From Paragordius varius (taxonomy: Eukaryota; Nematomorpha), in assembly GCA_964247055.1 (NCBI GenBank), contig OZ176056.1, forward strand, positions 2,542,001 to 2,606,000: a DNA stretch of 64,000 nucleotides, read 5' to 3'. Position 1 is the stretch's first letter. Each line of letters begins with the position of its first letter. The notes under the pieces were generated by a model. That model saw only the letters and a list, made by a program, of their open reading frames with translations, was not told where the DNA came from and searched no databases. The position numbers were made by a program, and so were the translations under genes. Below, one piece after another: positions 23,939-36,500 of this stretch.

Positions 23939-25011
23939 CTAGCGTAAATCTCGTGCTGCTACGCAGCCCGAGGAAGTCTTTCGGACTTCTGGGGGGGGGG
24001 GGGTTTATTTGAAAGGGACAATAAATTGATCTATATATGTGGATTATTTCGAAACATTATTTAATAGCTATATATCATAGGAATCTTAAAACGGTGCATT
24101 CATACAAATTTATTGTTTACTTGGGGGAAAAATAGATTTAAAAAATTATTTTTGTGGACTTTGTTTTTTTTTGAAAAAAATGGCATTTTACGGGGGTAGC
24201 GGGTAAAAAGAGGGCCTAAATCAAAAATGTGAGTCGACTATGTTCAGCGCGATCAAAAATAAGTAAACAAAAATCATATTTGAAATTGAATGGTCCAACA
24301 CGTTCTCCAAAAAATTGACTTAACCCATTTTTCACACGGAATGGGCCCGAACTGGGGACCTAATTCCAAAAAAGGGCGAAGCTATTGTCGGGGCATTCAT
24401 TAATGATTATATTTTTTTGATATTTGGATTTGAATGGGTTCACCGGTTTTCCGGAAACAGATCACAAAATTACATGAGAAATCAGTTTTTCGCGGGTAGC
24501 TCCTTACCCAGCACCTATCATCAAAGAAACGCTTGGCGAAAATTTTTGCCTTTTAACAGGGAATACGTGGAATCCATATTGAATTTTTACGGTCTCATAC
24601 CTTGGTCGAAAAATAAATTTAAAAAAATATTTTTGTGGACTTTGTTTTTTGAAAAAGGTGGCATTTTACGGGGGGAGCGGGTAAAAAGAGGGCCTAAATC
24701 AAAAAAGTGACTCGACTATGTTTGGCCCAATCGAAAATAACTAAATAAAAATCATATTTGAAACTGAATGGTCCAACACGTTCTCCGGAAAATTGTCTCA
24801 AAGACACGATTTTTGTGGACTTCTGTTTTCAATAAAAACCCGTTTTTCAAACGGGGTGGGCCCGAACTGGGGGCCTATTTCAAAAAAATGGCGAAGCTAT
24901 TGTCGGGGCATTCATTAATGATTATATTTTTTCAATGTTTGCATTTGAATAGGTCTACCGGTTTTCCTCAGATCACAAAGCTAGCATTTTCCATTTTTAT
25001 AAATATATAGA
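23939..25011 (-). mobile_element. Non-autonomous Helitron with internal duplication
   Basis: On the minus strand the 5' end is TCTATATATTTATAAAAATG and the 3' end is CTAG, inserted between A and T. A GC-rich hairpin (GAAGTC/GACTTC type) lies near the 3' end. No Rep or helicase coding is present. Blocks at about 24140-24480 recur at about 24620-24980 in the same order, so it carries a tandem duplication of its 5' part. An 82-97 codon open stretch inside is not a known protein. Confidence 0.8.
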
Positions 25012-26580
25012 TTAAACAAAGTATTAATTTTTAATTTAAAAAATTATATCGACGATAATTTTACTTTATGACTACTTTAATAAAAGTACTAAATTGACTT
25101 TTGAAATTTTAATTTTTAAAAACTTCTGTTAAATCTAATAGATACTTATAAATTCAAAAAATATTGGGGGACGCCATATATTAGGCATAAATGCAAAACA
25201 GAAATAACAGATGTTGCAGTATTTTAAAATTTGCAAAATTTTACAAGATGAAAATTTTTAATTCCATTTTACTTTTGTATCTTTTGTTTAAAATTAATTA
25301 AAAGAAAATCTTTAAACATTTTTATTTTGTATATTTATGTTACTTGTGATGTTCAATAAACAAGGAAAATATTTAAAAGTTTGAAAATGGGATATCGAAA
25401 AATTAACAAATCTACCTAAATACATATTGACTTTTATTATAAACTAAGAAATATATAATTAATATTTAATGTAGGCTACATGCCAGATTTCACAGGTAAC
25501 ATAATTGTTGTAAATTAATTTTCACGAAAATTTATCCTTATTTTACTTTTTTAGAGCCTTGATGTGCAGGGAATTGGGATAATTTAATTGAAATTATACA
25601 AATTTCTTAAAAATCTTAATTCTTAATAAATCAGTTTCTATTTGCACACATATATATATACTTATCTTAAGACGAATATATTTTATTTAATTTTATTAAT
25701 ACGGTGGAATAATGGATGACTTTAAAACAAATAATTCGCAAAGCCTTTCCCACATTGTTATTAACCTATCACTTAACTTTTTATAATATCAGTTTTAAAG
25801 CTGCCGCAGAAACATATTTAATAATTTAGCATTTGGAAAGATGTACAATAATGGAAATTCATTTTACTTTATTTCGTACAGCGTAAAGCAGCGCTTTTTA
25901 AATCCCCACTTTAGTCATATACCAGTAAAAATGGAAATTAAAATATAAATAAAAATTCAGGAAAGTTTTGAATGATTGCGAATATAGGGACATATACATA
26001 TATAAAAAGGAGTGGACATATGCGAGCTTAGCTAAAATTTGCCAGCTATTACAGGCTGATAATAATAAACAATCAATTTTTTTTAATTATCTAATTTTAA
26101 AATTCTCATGTTTTTAATATACAGAAAGAGATTATTAGTTTTTTTATATAAATAAAGTATAAATAAAAAATTCTCTGGCTGAGATAGATGAAAAAATGAA
26201 ATCCATGCTTTTGCAGGCCCCATAAGTTATAGGAATCATACTATTATCTGATGCCTTGTTGCATATAAAATTATATTCATGATCCTAAATTTATTTTTAA
26301 CTATGTATGATTAAAAATTTAATAAATAATTAAATAAATAAATATTTTTATTAAAAAACCTAAAACATTGGTTTTTTCTTTCAATACTATACTCTATAAA
26401 TGACAGCATTACCTTATATCCAAAAATTTTTGATTATGAAATGTATGTAGCAATTAAAATCGGATATATGCTAATCATATTAAGAAAGAGCTACATATTC
26501 AGCTTGGCTGCTAAGAGATTTGGAAATAAATATAAATGGCGCCTGCGTTTATGACAAATTAAGTAACCGACATAACATTA
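25012..26580. other. Intergenic stretch, nothing recognised
   Basis: A+T-rich sequence without supported genes, element ends or conserved motifs. There is no long open frame. Confidence 0.5.
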
Positions 26581-26805
26581 CAGTCATGTTTCCTATATTT
26601 AATCAAAAATTTATTTTTTCGTTAAATGGGTATAAATATTTGGTAAAGAATGGAAAAAACAAGAGCTCTATGGTAATTCTTATAATTTTTTGATGAATAT
26701 GATATTGTTAATACCATAGAGCTCTTGTTTTTTCCATTCTTTACCAAATATTTATATCCATTTAAGGGAAAAAAAATAAATTTTTGATAAAATAATGCAT
26801 GACTG
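26581..26805. mobile_element. Tc1/mariner-type foldback MITE, copy 2
   Basis: Same family as 15783-16013: CAGTCATGT end, near-perfect arms with AAGAGCTCTATGGTA, ATGACTG end, TA on both sides. The loop is the reverse complement of the copy 1 loop, so the two are in opposite orientation. Confidence 0.85.
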
Positions 26806-27582
26806 TATTTAGTGCTAAAAACCGGTTATCTGATTGTTTATTATTTAATTAGTCATTTTTAATTATCTCGAATCAATATTTTATGTTTTCTAGCACAAAA
26901 CTTTACCATTATACTAAGACGCTCTTTTATCTAATCCCCAATTTTATATTCCAGGTTTAAGAAAGATTATGTGATATTGAATTGCTTGTTAAAAAAGACT
27001 ATTTTTCCTTGCCATATTGATATTCAATTGTACATCTGATTTGCCCGTATAGCAATTGAATGATAGATCCAAAAGATATTTCGTAAATAGCGAATAATTT
27101 TTATATATTAAAAAATTTATACACGAATGATATGGACACAATAAACGAGATTTTCAACAAAATCAATAAAATATTTACACGTGTGGGGGCTCTTACAATT
27201 TTGACGACACATCTTGTAGAAAAATTCGCAGAATTAATACAAATAAAACGAGATGAAATAATATTTTTTTAAATGATTAACTATTTATTTCCTCTGATAG
27301 AATTACTGTAGCTATGCCTTTATCTGAGGATAACATAATTATTTCAGGGTCATTTATAGCATTTTTAAAGGCTTTATATTGTTCTTTTATGTAATTGGGT
27401 TGAGGTAGCTTTTGATATGACTTGTTTCGATTCTAACAATATCGGCTTGGGACTGTGGTATGTTACGGATACTATTTTCTATCTCGGTTATTATTGTTTC
27501 TTTGGGGATGCAGTTAGGGGAAGTATAGTTTAAACCATAATTTAACATTGTTTTGAGATCATCGAAAATGGGTTTGTCAGAA

Positions 27583-29334
27583 CAGTGGCGTACCGAGCAT
27601 TTGCGGCGCCCGGATATAAAACTTTTATGGCGCCCTCCCCCCCCCTCTTTTTTAAAAGCCAATAAAACAATTTAGTAAAAAAAAACAAACGTTGTAACCT
27701 AAACACCATAGATAAGACAGCACAGTCATATAAATTTTAAATCTATTAAATATATATATTTATATGATAATAAATTTATTCATTTTTAAATACATAAATA
27801 TTCTAAATTCTCTAATATGGAAATCTATATATTTATAAAAATGGAAAATGCTGGCTTTGTGATCTGGTACAGGAAAACCGGTAGACCCAATCAAATCCAT
27901 ACATCGAAAAAATATAATCATTAATGAATGCCCCGACAATAGCTTCGCCTTTTTTTGAAATCGGCCCCCAGTTCAGGCCCACCCCGTGTGAAAAATGGGT
28001 TTTTTTGAAAATACAAGTCCACAAAAATCGTGTTTTGAGACAATTTTCCGGAGAACGTGTTGGACCATTCAATTTCAAATATGATTTATGTTTGCTTATT
28101 TTCGATTGCGCCGAACATAGTCGTCTCGCTTTTTTGATTTAAGCCCTCTTTTTACCCGCTCCCCCCGTAAAATGCCACCTTTTTCAAAAAACAAAGTCCA
28201 CAAAAATAATTTTTTAAATCTATTTTTTGCCCTAGGTGTGAGACCGTAAAATTCAATAAGGATTCCACGTATTCCCTGTTAAAAGGCAAAAGTTTTAGTG
28301 AAGCTTTTCTTTGATGATAGCTGCTGAGTAAGGAGCTACCCGCTAAAAACTGATTTGTCATATCGAAATAGCGTGCTTTTGGGGCTAAATTTCAGAATAT
28401 CAGGCCGTATGTCATTTACTGCTTAAAGTATTAACTGTAAAAAATCAAAAATTTTAGTCGAGCGGATAATTAGCTGTTAAATAGGCCCTTTACTCTCTAA
28501 AAAACGCGCTATAATTGAACTATTATTTAGTTTTGAAGCCATTCTTCCATAAACTATTAGGAATGTATAATTCCAGGTAAAAGACAAATTTTTTTATCCA
28601 ACTGCATTTTTATATTGTCCTCTGGGTAGGGGGCTACTCGCCTACAACTGCGGCATCATATCGATACATGCCTTTAGAGCCAAATTTCAGAAAACTTATA
28701 AGACTCTGTAATTCATTTTAAAATTTAGTGACGCATAACAAAATTGCTTATAAAATTAAAAATCCCCCCAGAAGTCCGAAGGACTTCCTGGGGCTGCGTA
28801 GCACCACGAGATTTAGGCTAGTTATATATAAAAATAATATTTTAGTTGCATTTGAATTGATCTTATGATAATGGCGAACAATAATGATTTAAAAAATAAT
28901 TGTAATTCTAAGCGAATTTTACAATACGATTTTAATAGAATTATAATGCAATATCTTAAGTAAAATATTAATTATATGAAGGATTTTTCACTTGCAAAGG
29001 AAAAAAGCAACTAAGAGAAAAAATAACTTTTATGTAAAAATTTTTCTGGCTTTTGATATTGCAAAATTATCTTATATATTATTAAAATCTATCATATTAA
29101 ATTTTTCTTTTACCACTCTCAACAATGTTAGTTCATTCTCGTTTTATGGTACTAATTAGGTAATAATAGAGTAAATATTTTAGGGATTATTACCTAAATT
29201 GCTGAAAAATCTCATTTAAAAGTTATTGTCATTTTTGCATAATTAAAATTTAATTTAAAAAATCATTTAGGCGCCCCTAAATAACGGCGCCCGGGGCATG
29301 ATGCACCCCCTTGCCCCCCCTCGGTACGCCCCTG
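27583..29334. mobile_element. Non-autonomous hAT (GC-rich ends) holding a Helitron
   Basis: Ends CAGTGGCGTACCGAGC and CTCGGTACGCCCCTG, subterminal GGCGCC-rich blocks, and a perfect 8-bp duplication TGTCAGAA (27575-27582 and 29335-29342). A 390-bp sibling is at 61543-61932. The extra length is a Helitron at 27824-28821 plus interior sequence (about 28893-29263) missing from the sibling. Confidence 0.93.
27824..28821 (+). mobile_element. Non-autonomous Helitron nested in the hAT
   Basis: 5' end TCTATATATTTATAAAAATG, 3' end CTAG, inserted between A and T. A hairpin (CCCCAGAAGTCC / GGACTTCCTGGGG) lies about 25 bp before the end. It is related to 23939-25011 and to about 37443-38309. The empty site is preserved in the sibling hAT at 61543. 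No Rep/Hel coding. Confidence 0.9.
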
Positions 29335-29679
29335 TGTCAGAAAGATTGATCACTGTTTTTTCTAATATCTTGCTTGGTGGTGTTAGTTTAACAAAATATT
29401 GCCTTGAAAAATGCTATAAATGACCCCAAAATAATTGTGTTAATTATATCCTCATTCCCAATGCAATTAAATCCAATGTTTCATATATGATAGACTCCTA
29501 TACAGCAAGGCATAAAAGGGCTAGTAATTAGTAAATTTTAGTTTTGGCCTAATTAAGCAATAGCTGAGAGTTTTCTACAATATATATAGCACAGATCCTA
29601 ATTAACAATTTAAAAATCTGCGTTAGAACCCATTCTTCTTGAATTAAAAGATCAGTGGATTTAAAGTGAGGCCGCCCAT

Positions 29680-29880
29680 CGACCGCTTGCTGTACTAAAA
29701 GTACCTTTTTATGTATCAGGATTATTCATTTAATTTTTGGGTTTACTTACTTGGGGTATAAAAAATTGCAAAAATTTTATCGAAGGTGTATGGCCCTCGA
29801 CGCAAAAGAAAAATACTTTATTTGGCTCGCTAAAACATTTTTATAGAGTGCCTCTCATCATATAAACCTTATTAATCAAG
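29680..29880. mobile_element. hAT relic
   Basis: The stretch ATGGCCCTCGACGCAAAAG with ACTTTATTTGGCTCGCT matches the right end region of the element at 57479-59335 (ATGGCCCTCG, TTTATTTGGCCCGTC). The left end is not recognisable. Confidence 0.4.
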
Positions 29881-29930
29881 TTTGCCAGTGATTTTTTGGA
29901 GAAAGTCAATAAAATCACACACACACATAT

Positions 29931-30237
29931 ATACACCATTTAAAGCTCAAATTCCCCCTTAAATATCTGAAATCACCTTAAAACACACTTAAACATTTTA
30001 TTATCCTTAAAGAAATTAATCCCCTTAATATAAAATATGTGACAAAAATTAAAAATTATCTTTTTTTATATTTTTACTAAAATTTTGAAACAAATTATGC
30101 CTAAGAAAATATATTAACGCTAAAAACACAATTATGTTCAAAGGTAAATTTGTAATCAAGGGACAATAATGTTTGGTAAGTTGGAAATTAAAAGTAAAGT
30201 TAAAGTGCTCAAGGGTGAATTCGAAGTTTATAGTATA
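29931..30237. mobile_element. MITE family M2 copy
   Basis: Ends resemble TACACCATTTAAAGCTC and its complement. It is part of the segment duplicated in inverted orientation at 63.7-64.0 kb. M2 elements have opposed arms rich in TTCACCC / GGGTGAA and TATACCATTTAC ends. Confidence 0.55.
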
Positions 30238-30247
30238 TAATAAACTA

Positions 30248-30536
30248 ACAGTAAAAACTGAAATTATACGGACAAAACGTAAAAATATAAAGAGAAATAT
30301 TTTTCAAAAGGACGGCCATACTTTTTGAAATTAATTTTATAAAAATAACTTATGGTAATAAACCGCAAAATTTAAATTGATATGGATATCAGTAAAACAA
30401 TCAATTATATATTTTACAAATGTAGTTATAAATTTGTATAAGAAAAAATAAGATTTAAAAAGTATGGTTGTCTTTTAAAAAAAATATTTGTATTTATATT
30501 TATACACTTTGTCCGTATAATTTCGATTTTTACTGT
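30248..30536. mobile_element. MITE family M1 copy
   Basis: Arms ACAGTAAAAACTGAAATTAT and TTTCGATTTTTACTGT with the conserved GGACAAAACGTAAAAATATA block. It is duplicated with its surroundings at 63399-63690. Confidence 0.75.
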
Positions 30537-30574
30537 AAGTTTGGCAAATTAATGTTCCCATTTAACTTTTGAGC

Positions 30575-30846
30575 ATATACCATTTACACCTCAAATTTAC
30601 CGTTAAACAATTTATTTTTACCCTTGAATAATTTAAATTCACCCTAAAAATAAATTTTTTGGGGGTAATCTAACAATTCATCATCAAATATGAATTATTA
30701 CTTAAAAGCATATATTATTTTTTTATGTTAATTTTAACCGAAATTTCATTTTTTGAATTATAAAAAAAATATAGATAATCTTAATAAACACATACTTTAT
30801 TTTAAGGTGAACTCAAATTGTTCAAGGGTGAAAATGTAAAAGGTAT
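30575..30846. mobile_element. MITE family M2 copy
   Basis: Starts TATACCATTTACACCTC and ends with its approximate complement. It is duplicated at about 63075-63365. Confidence 0.65.
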
Positions 30847-31048
30847 AAAATATGATATAAAAACAAACCCAAACAATTGCCTTGAAAAAATTAAAAGTTA
30901 AACTTTTACTAGGATTTAAAATGGAATATTTGACTGCCACTATTTAAACCCTTTATATTTTACTTGATCTTAATTTTCGAAATAAAATTATTAACGGTAG
31001 CTAAGATGGTAATAAAACAGACATGTTTTTCACAGTTTAACGCTATAG

Positions 31049-31280
31049 TATACCATTTACAGTTCAATGAACAATTCAGTTTCACCCTAAAAATAAATTG
31101 TGTTTTCGAAATAATATAACTCACTATTAATATGAAATATATGTTTATGGTATAGTTTATAATTTTTTCAGTATTGGTTATTTTTGATCCTAAAAAACAT
31201 ATATTTTATTTGAGGGTGAATTTGAATTTTTCAAGGTGTATTTGAATTGTTAAAGGGTGAAATTGAATTGTAAATGGTAT
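31049..31280. mobile_element. MITE family M2 copy absent from the duplicate
   Basis: Starts TATACCATTTACAGTTC and ends TTGTAAATGGTAT. The inverted duplicate at 62.56-64 kb has no M2 copy at the matching position (about 62830-62900), so this insertion appears younger than the duplication, or was lost there. Confidence 0.6.
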
Positions 31281-31444
31281 ATTTAAATGGGGATGATAAT
31301 TGTAATCTTGCCTAATACAAATTTCTATAAATGCAAAGTAATACATACACAATACTGAGTCTAGATTTTTTTGATATACTGCGCACCTTATAAAACAATC
31401 CATAAATACTCCTAAATCTATAGTATATATTTATTATATATGTG

Positions 31445-33157
31445 TCATAAATTTGACGGCAATGTTAAAGTTTGTTTTTCGGCTATTTTGGATTTTGTTG
31501 CAGAATTAACATTCGTAGTTTTGTGTTTAACGTTAAGTTTTTTAACAAGGGCCTTTTTCTTTTCAATATCCCGTTTCCAATCACCCAATTCCTCCATTTC
31601 TTTTTCCAAATCCTTTGAAAATCCAAAAATATATTTTTTAGTACGATAAATAGAAATTTTACAGCAGTTTTTATAATTAGAGATAAAAGTAAAAATAAAA
31701 TAAGTATATAATAAAGTATTTAGAAATATTTGGCAGTAAAATACGCAGCATTTAATTTGATTATGGTAAAATATTATAATCTTCAAAAAATATGTGATTT
31801 AATACCTCAATATCAGAAATTTCATAGTCGCTTCCCAAATCACTATCCATAACGAATTCACGATCATAAACGCTCTAAACATAAATTAATAACATTAAAA
31901 ATCAGTGCATAAAAATTTCTAATAGAAATATAATAAATTTGAAAGTTTTTGTTGCAAATAAGAAAAGAGATATTGGATTACAGTTAAATTACATAATTCA
32001 AAATATCGTAACGCAATCTTTAAAAAATATAAATCCCATTAATTTATAACTGCAACAATAGCATATTAATGCCAGTTTTTAAAAATTAGTTTTCTAAAAT
32101 TTCAAAATTTCATTACTTCTAAATCGGAATTTTCCTCTTCAACGTCTTGAATTTCAAGTTCTTTTTTGGGATCGGACAAGGCTTTATCGAAAGCGGAGAG
32201 CGGGAAAGAATATAACTCATTATACATTCCTGATTTAAGCCGTTGAATTAGTTCGTGTTCAATTTTGTTTTCAATGTTGGCCGCTTTTAGTGCTTTAACT
32301 TCCCTACGTTTTTCGCGGCGATCAATTTTTCGCCGCACTGGAATAATTTGTTTCCTAAGGAGGGCGAGATATATAATTAATTTTGATTTTTTACTAATTC
32401 AGAGTATAAATATAAAAAATATGAAAAAAATATTAATGCAATATTGAACCATATTAAGTATGTATTCTACGACCTATTATTGCATAATTTTATGAACATA
32501 GCTAGATTGTACAAAATCATTATTTCAAACTTCTAAGATATTACGTGATAATAAAATTCTTTTATTGCAGTTAATTTTAAATGAAATTGGTATATTCGAA
32601 ATTACCTAATAAATTTAGACATATCTTTCAATATTTATAAAATTAATTTAGAACAAAAAAACTTTAATAAATTTAATGCAATCCAACATACTCGAGAGGT
32701 GTAAGTTTTAATTTTTTGGTCCTGATTAAGTATTGGTGAATTTTCATCAAACGTTTTTTACAAGCTACGCGATTAAATTTTGGCCAATACATCAATTCAT
32801 GTTCAATTTGCTCGATTGCTTTTGATAGTTTTGGGGATAATTTGATTTTTTCCCAAAGCCGATTAAGAAAATGGGATCTTTCAATAGTTTTGGTGTAAAG
32901 ATAACATATACCTTAAAATATATATGGAATACAAACCATTATGTTCACGAATAGTGGCATATTGGGAATTAGCTAAAGGACATGATCGCTCATTACAAAC
33001 ACCTGTGCAATTATATTCATTTCGGCAAAATATTTGGGTTTTAGATCTAAATCATAAAATAAGAAAGTTACTGCAATCTGAATCCGCAATAGGGAGCTAA
33101 GGTTGTCCATGTTATCTACAAAAACGTTAAATCAAACTGTACCCTATCTTCCTGCAT
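31445..33157 (-). CDS. MAK16: MAK16 ribosome biogenesis protein
   Basis: Nucleolar protein needed for 60S subunit assembly. Exons (minus): 33157-33143, 33115-33072, 33046-32937, 32911-32692, 32354-32117, 31874-31806, 31612-31445, together 864 nt, 287 residues plus stop (human MAK16 is about 300). The start MQEDRITWTTL aligns with human MQSDDVIWDTL. It then has [20 protein letters not shown] and [12 protein letters not shown], the hallmark cysteine region, followed by [31 protein letters not shown] and [14 protein letters not shown]. The acidic [14 protein letters not shown] precedes a Lys-rich tail. Introns 1-3 are only 27, 25 and 25 nt; introns 4-6 are 337, 242 and 193 nt. All phases agree. 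The start codon lies 38 bp from that of CTF8 on the other strand. The 3' end of the last exon is copied at 62.56-62.68 kb. Confidence 0.95.
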
Positions 33158-33195
33158 GTACGACTGATTCGTATGAATGCACAAAAATTTGATCC
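33158..33195. promoter_or_regulatory. Shared 38-bp start-to-start interval of MAK16 and CTF8
   Basis: The start codons of MAK16 (minus, 33157) and CTF8 (plus, 33196) are 38 bp apart. Any promoter must be bidirectional or lie within the neighbouring genes, unless the 5' ends are supplied by trans-splicing. No TATA box or other site is convincingly visible. Confidence 0.55.
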
Positions 33196-33498
33196 ATGCT
33201 TTTAAAATTCAAATGTGAATTGGGAAAGAAACATATACTTATTGAGTTACAAGGAGATATTATATCAGATAATGAAGTTTACGAATTTCAACTCTTTTTT
33301 AAGGACGAGGTTGGATTTCAATTGTAACTTAATTAGAATATACCAATTTTAGTTATTGGAAACCACGTACTGATAGGAAAAACTGAAACGATAATTAATC
33401 CATTATGCATTTTGGATAATATGGAAAACGATAGTATTAAAATCTCAGATATCATACATACAAAATATATTTTTACAAATAAACCTTTATTCATGTAA
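33196..33498 (+). CDS. CTF8: CTF8, subunit of the CTF18 alternative clamp loader
   Basis: Small subunit (with DCC1) of the CTF18-RFC complex, which loads PCNA and supports sister chromatid cohesion. Two exons, 33196-33309 and 33337-33498, are separated by a 27-nt phase-0 GT-AG intron; the product is 91 residues. It contains ILIELQGDI near residue 18, matching human VLMELQGEI, and across the splice junction NIPILVIGNHVLIGK, matching GIPVLIVGHHILYGK, then a P-L-C-I-L block and KYIFTNKPLF like ILFKTRPKP. It is shorter than human CTF8 (about 120). It lies head to head with MAK16 and ends 46 bp before the stop codon of the PTB gene on the opposite strand. Confidence 0.87.
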
Positions 33499-33544
33499 TT
33501 TATTATTTTAAATAATGTATAAAAAGGGTATATAGTAATAAATA

Positions 33545-36500
33545 TCACAAGTCTTTTGAAAGTTGATTTAATACCCATGTCTTTTCCAAATCAATATGTT
33601 TATAATGTATTTCATTGTCTGGAAGACAGTTCTTCGTTGCATTTTCATCTAAATCATTTTTTGGGGGTAATTTTAATGCAGAAGTGCTCTTGGCACCATT
33701 GGTAGTCCTAAATAATTTTGTGCTCAAAATTTTATGCAAATTTGTCGTTAAATTTTTTTTCGGTTTCAGTATATTATTTGAAAAATTGGTTATGGGTAAG
33801 GTTTGGTTTATTGCAAGATTATTTTCCAAATTGTTGAGCAAGGTTACTTTACAGCTTTGAGCTGAAGCCGGGGTAGATGGACTTATTTCCGCTAATTTTT
33901 CGTCAAAGGTAAAAAATGTTTTATCACAATTCATCCATTTGCCATTGTGATGAAGGTAGGGGTTAGCGGAAAACGAAATTGGTTTCTGTGCTGTCGTTTT
34001 AAAATTTTCTTTGGTGGTTTCTTCTTGAAACAGCACAGTAGGCTCAAAATTAAATTTCATAGGTTTTGGTGTTTTTGGTTTATGTTGTCTTTCATCAATT
34101 GTTGTAAGCTGTTCAACTTCAATGTAATTTGGATATGTAGTAGGCTCATTCCCAATCGGTGTATGGTCAATATCGCTAACGTCGTATAAAACGATAGGCT
34201 TCCTACGGTCTAGCGTTTTATTCGCGTTATGCAACGCATTTTTCAGTGTGGGTAATGTAGCAGGCAGGTATACATTTTCAAATATACCGCTCTTCTTGCT
34301 GTTTTGATCATTCCAATCGCATGTACCGCTTGGTAAATGTGTGGAATAATATTCTTGGTTCAATTTCAAACCTGCAGAAGAATCCTGGGAATTTTGATTA
34401 ACCAATGATTTAGTAGCCCGTGAATAGGAGTCTGATGTTGAGGAAAGCGAGGAACTATAAATATACTTGCTGTAATCTGATAAGTGTTGGGCATCAAACG
34501 GTTGAAAATTTATGCAAAATTTTGTATTACTGTTCTGTTTAAGGATTTTATATTCATCCAAGGTTTTGGTATGATTATAACATGAAGACGTGGTTTGCGT
34601 CGCTAAATCTTTGGTGTGATCAGATGTTCGTTTGCTATTAATGGTATTTAACCACGACGTGTTGGTTATTATACTGCTATTCAAATTTATTGCATTCGTT
34701 TTTGTTGTTGATGCTTGGGTAAGATTTTCAAGAGATAAATATTTCCGCCATTTTTTAATTCTTCCATTGGTAATCGTCTGCCCTCGTCTCCTTGGAGGTA
34801 AACATGCAATATCATAATTCGGAGTAAAAATAGTATCGAATGAGTTTAAGGAACTGGTTGTTGGTAAGTTTCTATTAAACACCCCACTATTCGTATTTTT
34901 TGTTTCTGAATGCTGATGATGGTCATTAGAGGTAGACGGGATTGTTGAATGCCGTTTAAATATGCGCCATTTTTCATCCAAACTCCGGCTGGCCCAATAT
35001 TGTCTCAAGTTTCGGGTTGGGGAAGAAAACATACAACCTTTTTCTAAGGAGTAGGAATTGTTTTGATTTAGCGTTGATAAATTCTTTATCGTTGATTCTA
35101 TCGCTTGTTGATTGGGTGGGTAGGCAATAGGCGTAACTGGAACTGTATCTCCATTATTTTTATTATTATTGAAATTATTATCAGCATTATCATAATGATT
35201 GGAGTGATTAGTACTTTCTGCGTTATATTTTGTGCTGCTAGAACAGGGTATGCTCGTATTGCTGTAATCTTTTGAAAATGTCTTTGTCACAGTATCTGTA
35301 TATATAGCGTATATGTTATATATAAAGCAAATGATTAATTTATCTACAAATTAAGTTAAAAAAGATTGAAAAAAAGACAGGATTCAAACCTGGTGGTCTA
35401 GATATTTTGGTGGTCGTACTATCCGTATTTATGGTTGAAGCCTGAATTTTGAGATTCTTTATGTTTCGATGATGTTTTGTTCTTTGGACGTGTACCGCTC
35501 GATTGCCCTCAACATGACTTTTATTATTAACAGAAAGAAATGGTTGAGTCCCTTTAGCACCCTGAAGTAAAAGTTTTTCGGCTTTTTTCTCGTTAAATAT
35601 GTGTTGCAAATTAAGTTGAATCATTTCATAAATGCTAGTACAATTTTTGGTTCTACACATCATTTATATTAATAGAGCGTTTTAACGTTGGGATAGGTTA
35701 TTAGAAAAAATCTGTGTTTTTGTTAATTTTAATGAAGTTAATAATACTGAATCAATTTTCTCCTACGCATTGTAGACCATATCAAGAGTATTTATGATTA
35801 AAAATTAAAAAACCATAGCTACCAAAATAAAATATTTTATCTGGTCCTGAAACTTTTAGAGAGATAAAAAAACTAATCATTTTTGGATTTATAAGTTGTT
35901 AAGTAATAGGCAAAAACAAGATAATAAAGCAAAATGAAACTTAAATCTAAATTCCCCGGGGCCAGTTAAACAATGTTTCCCACACGCAAACCCAAACATA
36001 TCGTCTTCGGCCCCGTAACGCCGAATAAATATGAGTGGCCATCGAAATATTCTAAGTCCTTTGATTTTGTGGCGAACAGATGCATTCATTATAAGGTTTG
36101 GTCGAAACAGGGATGATGTACCATTCAAAGACTTGGAAAAAATCTCTAAACCGGATAAAATGGTTTGAATTTTAGTTTTGGACTCTGTTTGATTCGTTGA
36201 CTGAAGTGAAATTTTGGCTTGAGCTTGAGATTTGGACATTATATCTTTGGATTGGGCAGAAGAGTCATTTTGTGAACTTGGAATAAGCGGAATAAAATAT
36301 GTGATATAGTTGAGTTGGTGAATGAATTTATAATCGGTTTCACTATCATTTTCATATTCCAAGTAGAAAAATAAAAAATCGTGTGGAGTAATGCAAATAA
36401 AACCACGCGTTATGGTAAATCGCATAATGCTCCTTGGTTTATCGAACGGTTGTATATTATTTTTAAGATTTTTAGTTATATCACCATTTTGGATTTGATT

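Larger units (their letters stand above)
27260..29450 (-). pseudogene. Penelope-like retroelement fragment interrupted by a hAT
   Basis: On the minus strand, the flank at about 29395-29335 reads LTPPSKILEKTVINLSDK. On the far side of the hAT at 27583-29334 it goes on with PIFDDLKTMLNYGLNYTSP and PKETIITEIENSIRNIP, then EIIMLSSDKGIATVIL. This follows the block order upstream of the reverse transcriptase in Penelope-like elements (NLSSRPL...GLNFA...ADKGNATVV). It is a broken fossil. A second small piece of the same sequence (KNAINDPKIIVL) lies at about 29401-29445 on the plus strand. Confidence 0.7.

Noticed and set aside
24417-25010. Open frames of 97 and 80 codons inside a Helitron
   Set aside because: No Rep or helicase motif; the same sequence in sibling copies is not kept open.
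33615-34817. Several plus-strand open frames of 60-81 codons
   Set aside because: Shadows of the long third exon of the PTB gene on the minus strand.
35340-35663. Separate 107-codon gene starting MMCRTKN
   Set aside because: The ATG is intronic; from the acceptor at 35652 the sequence continues the PTB domain of the preceding exon in phase.
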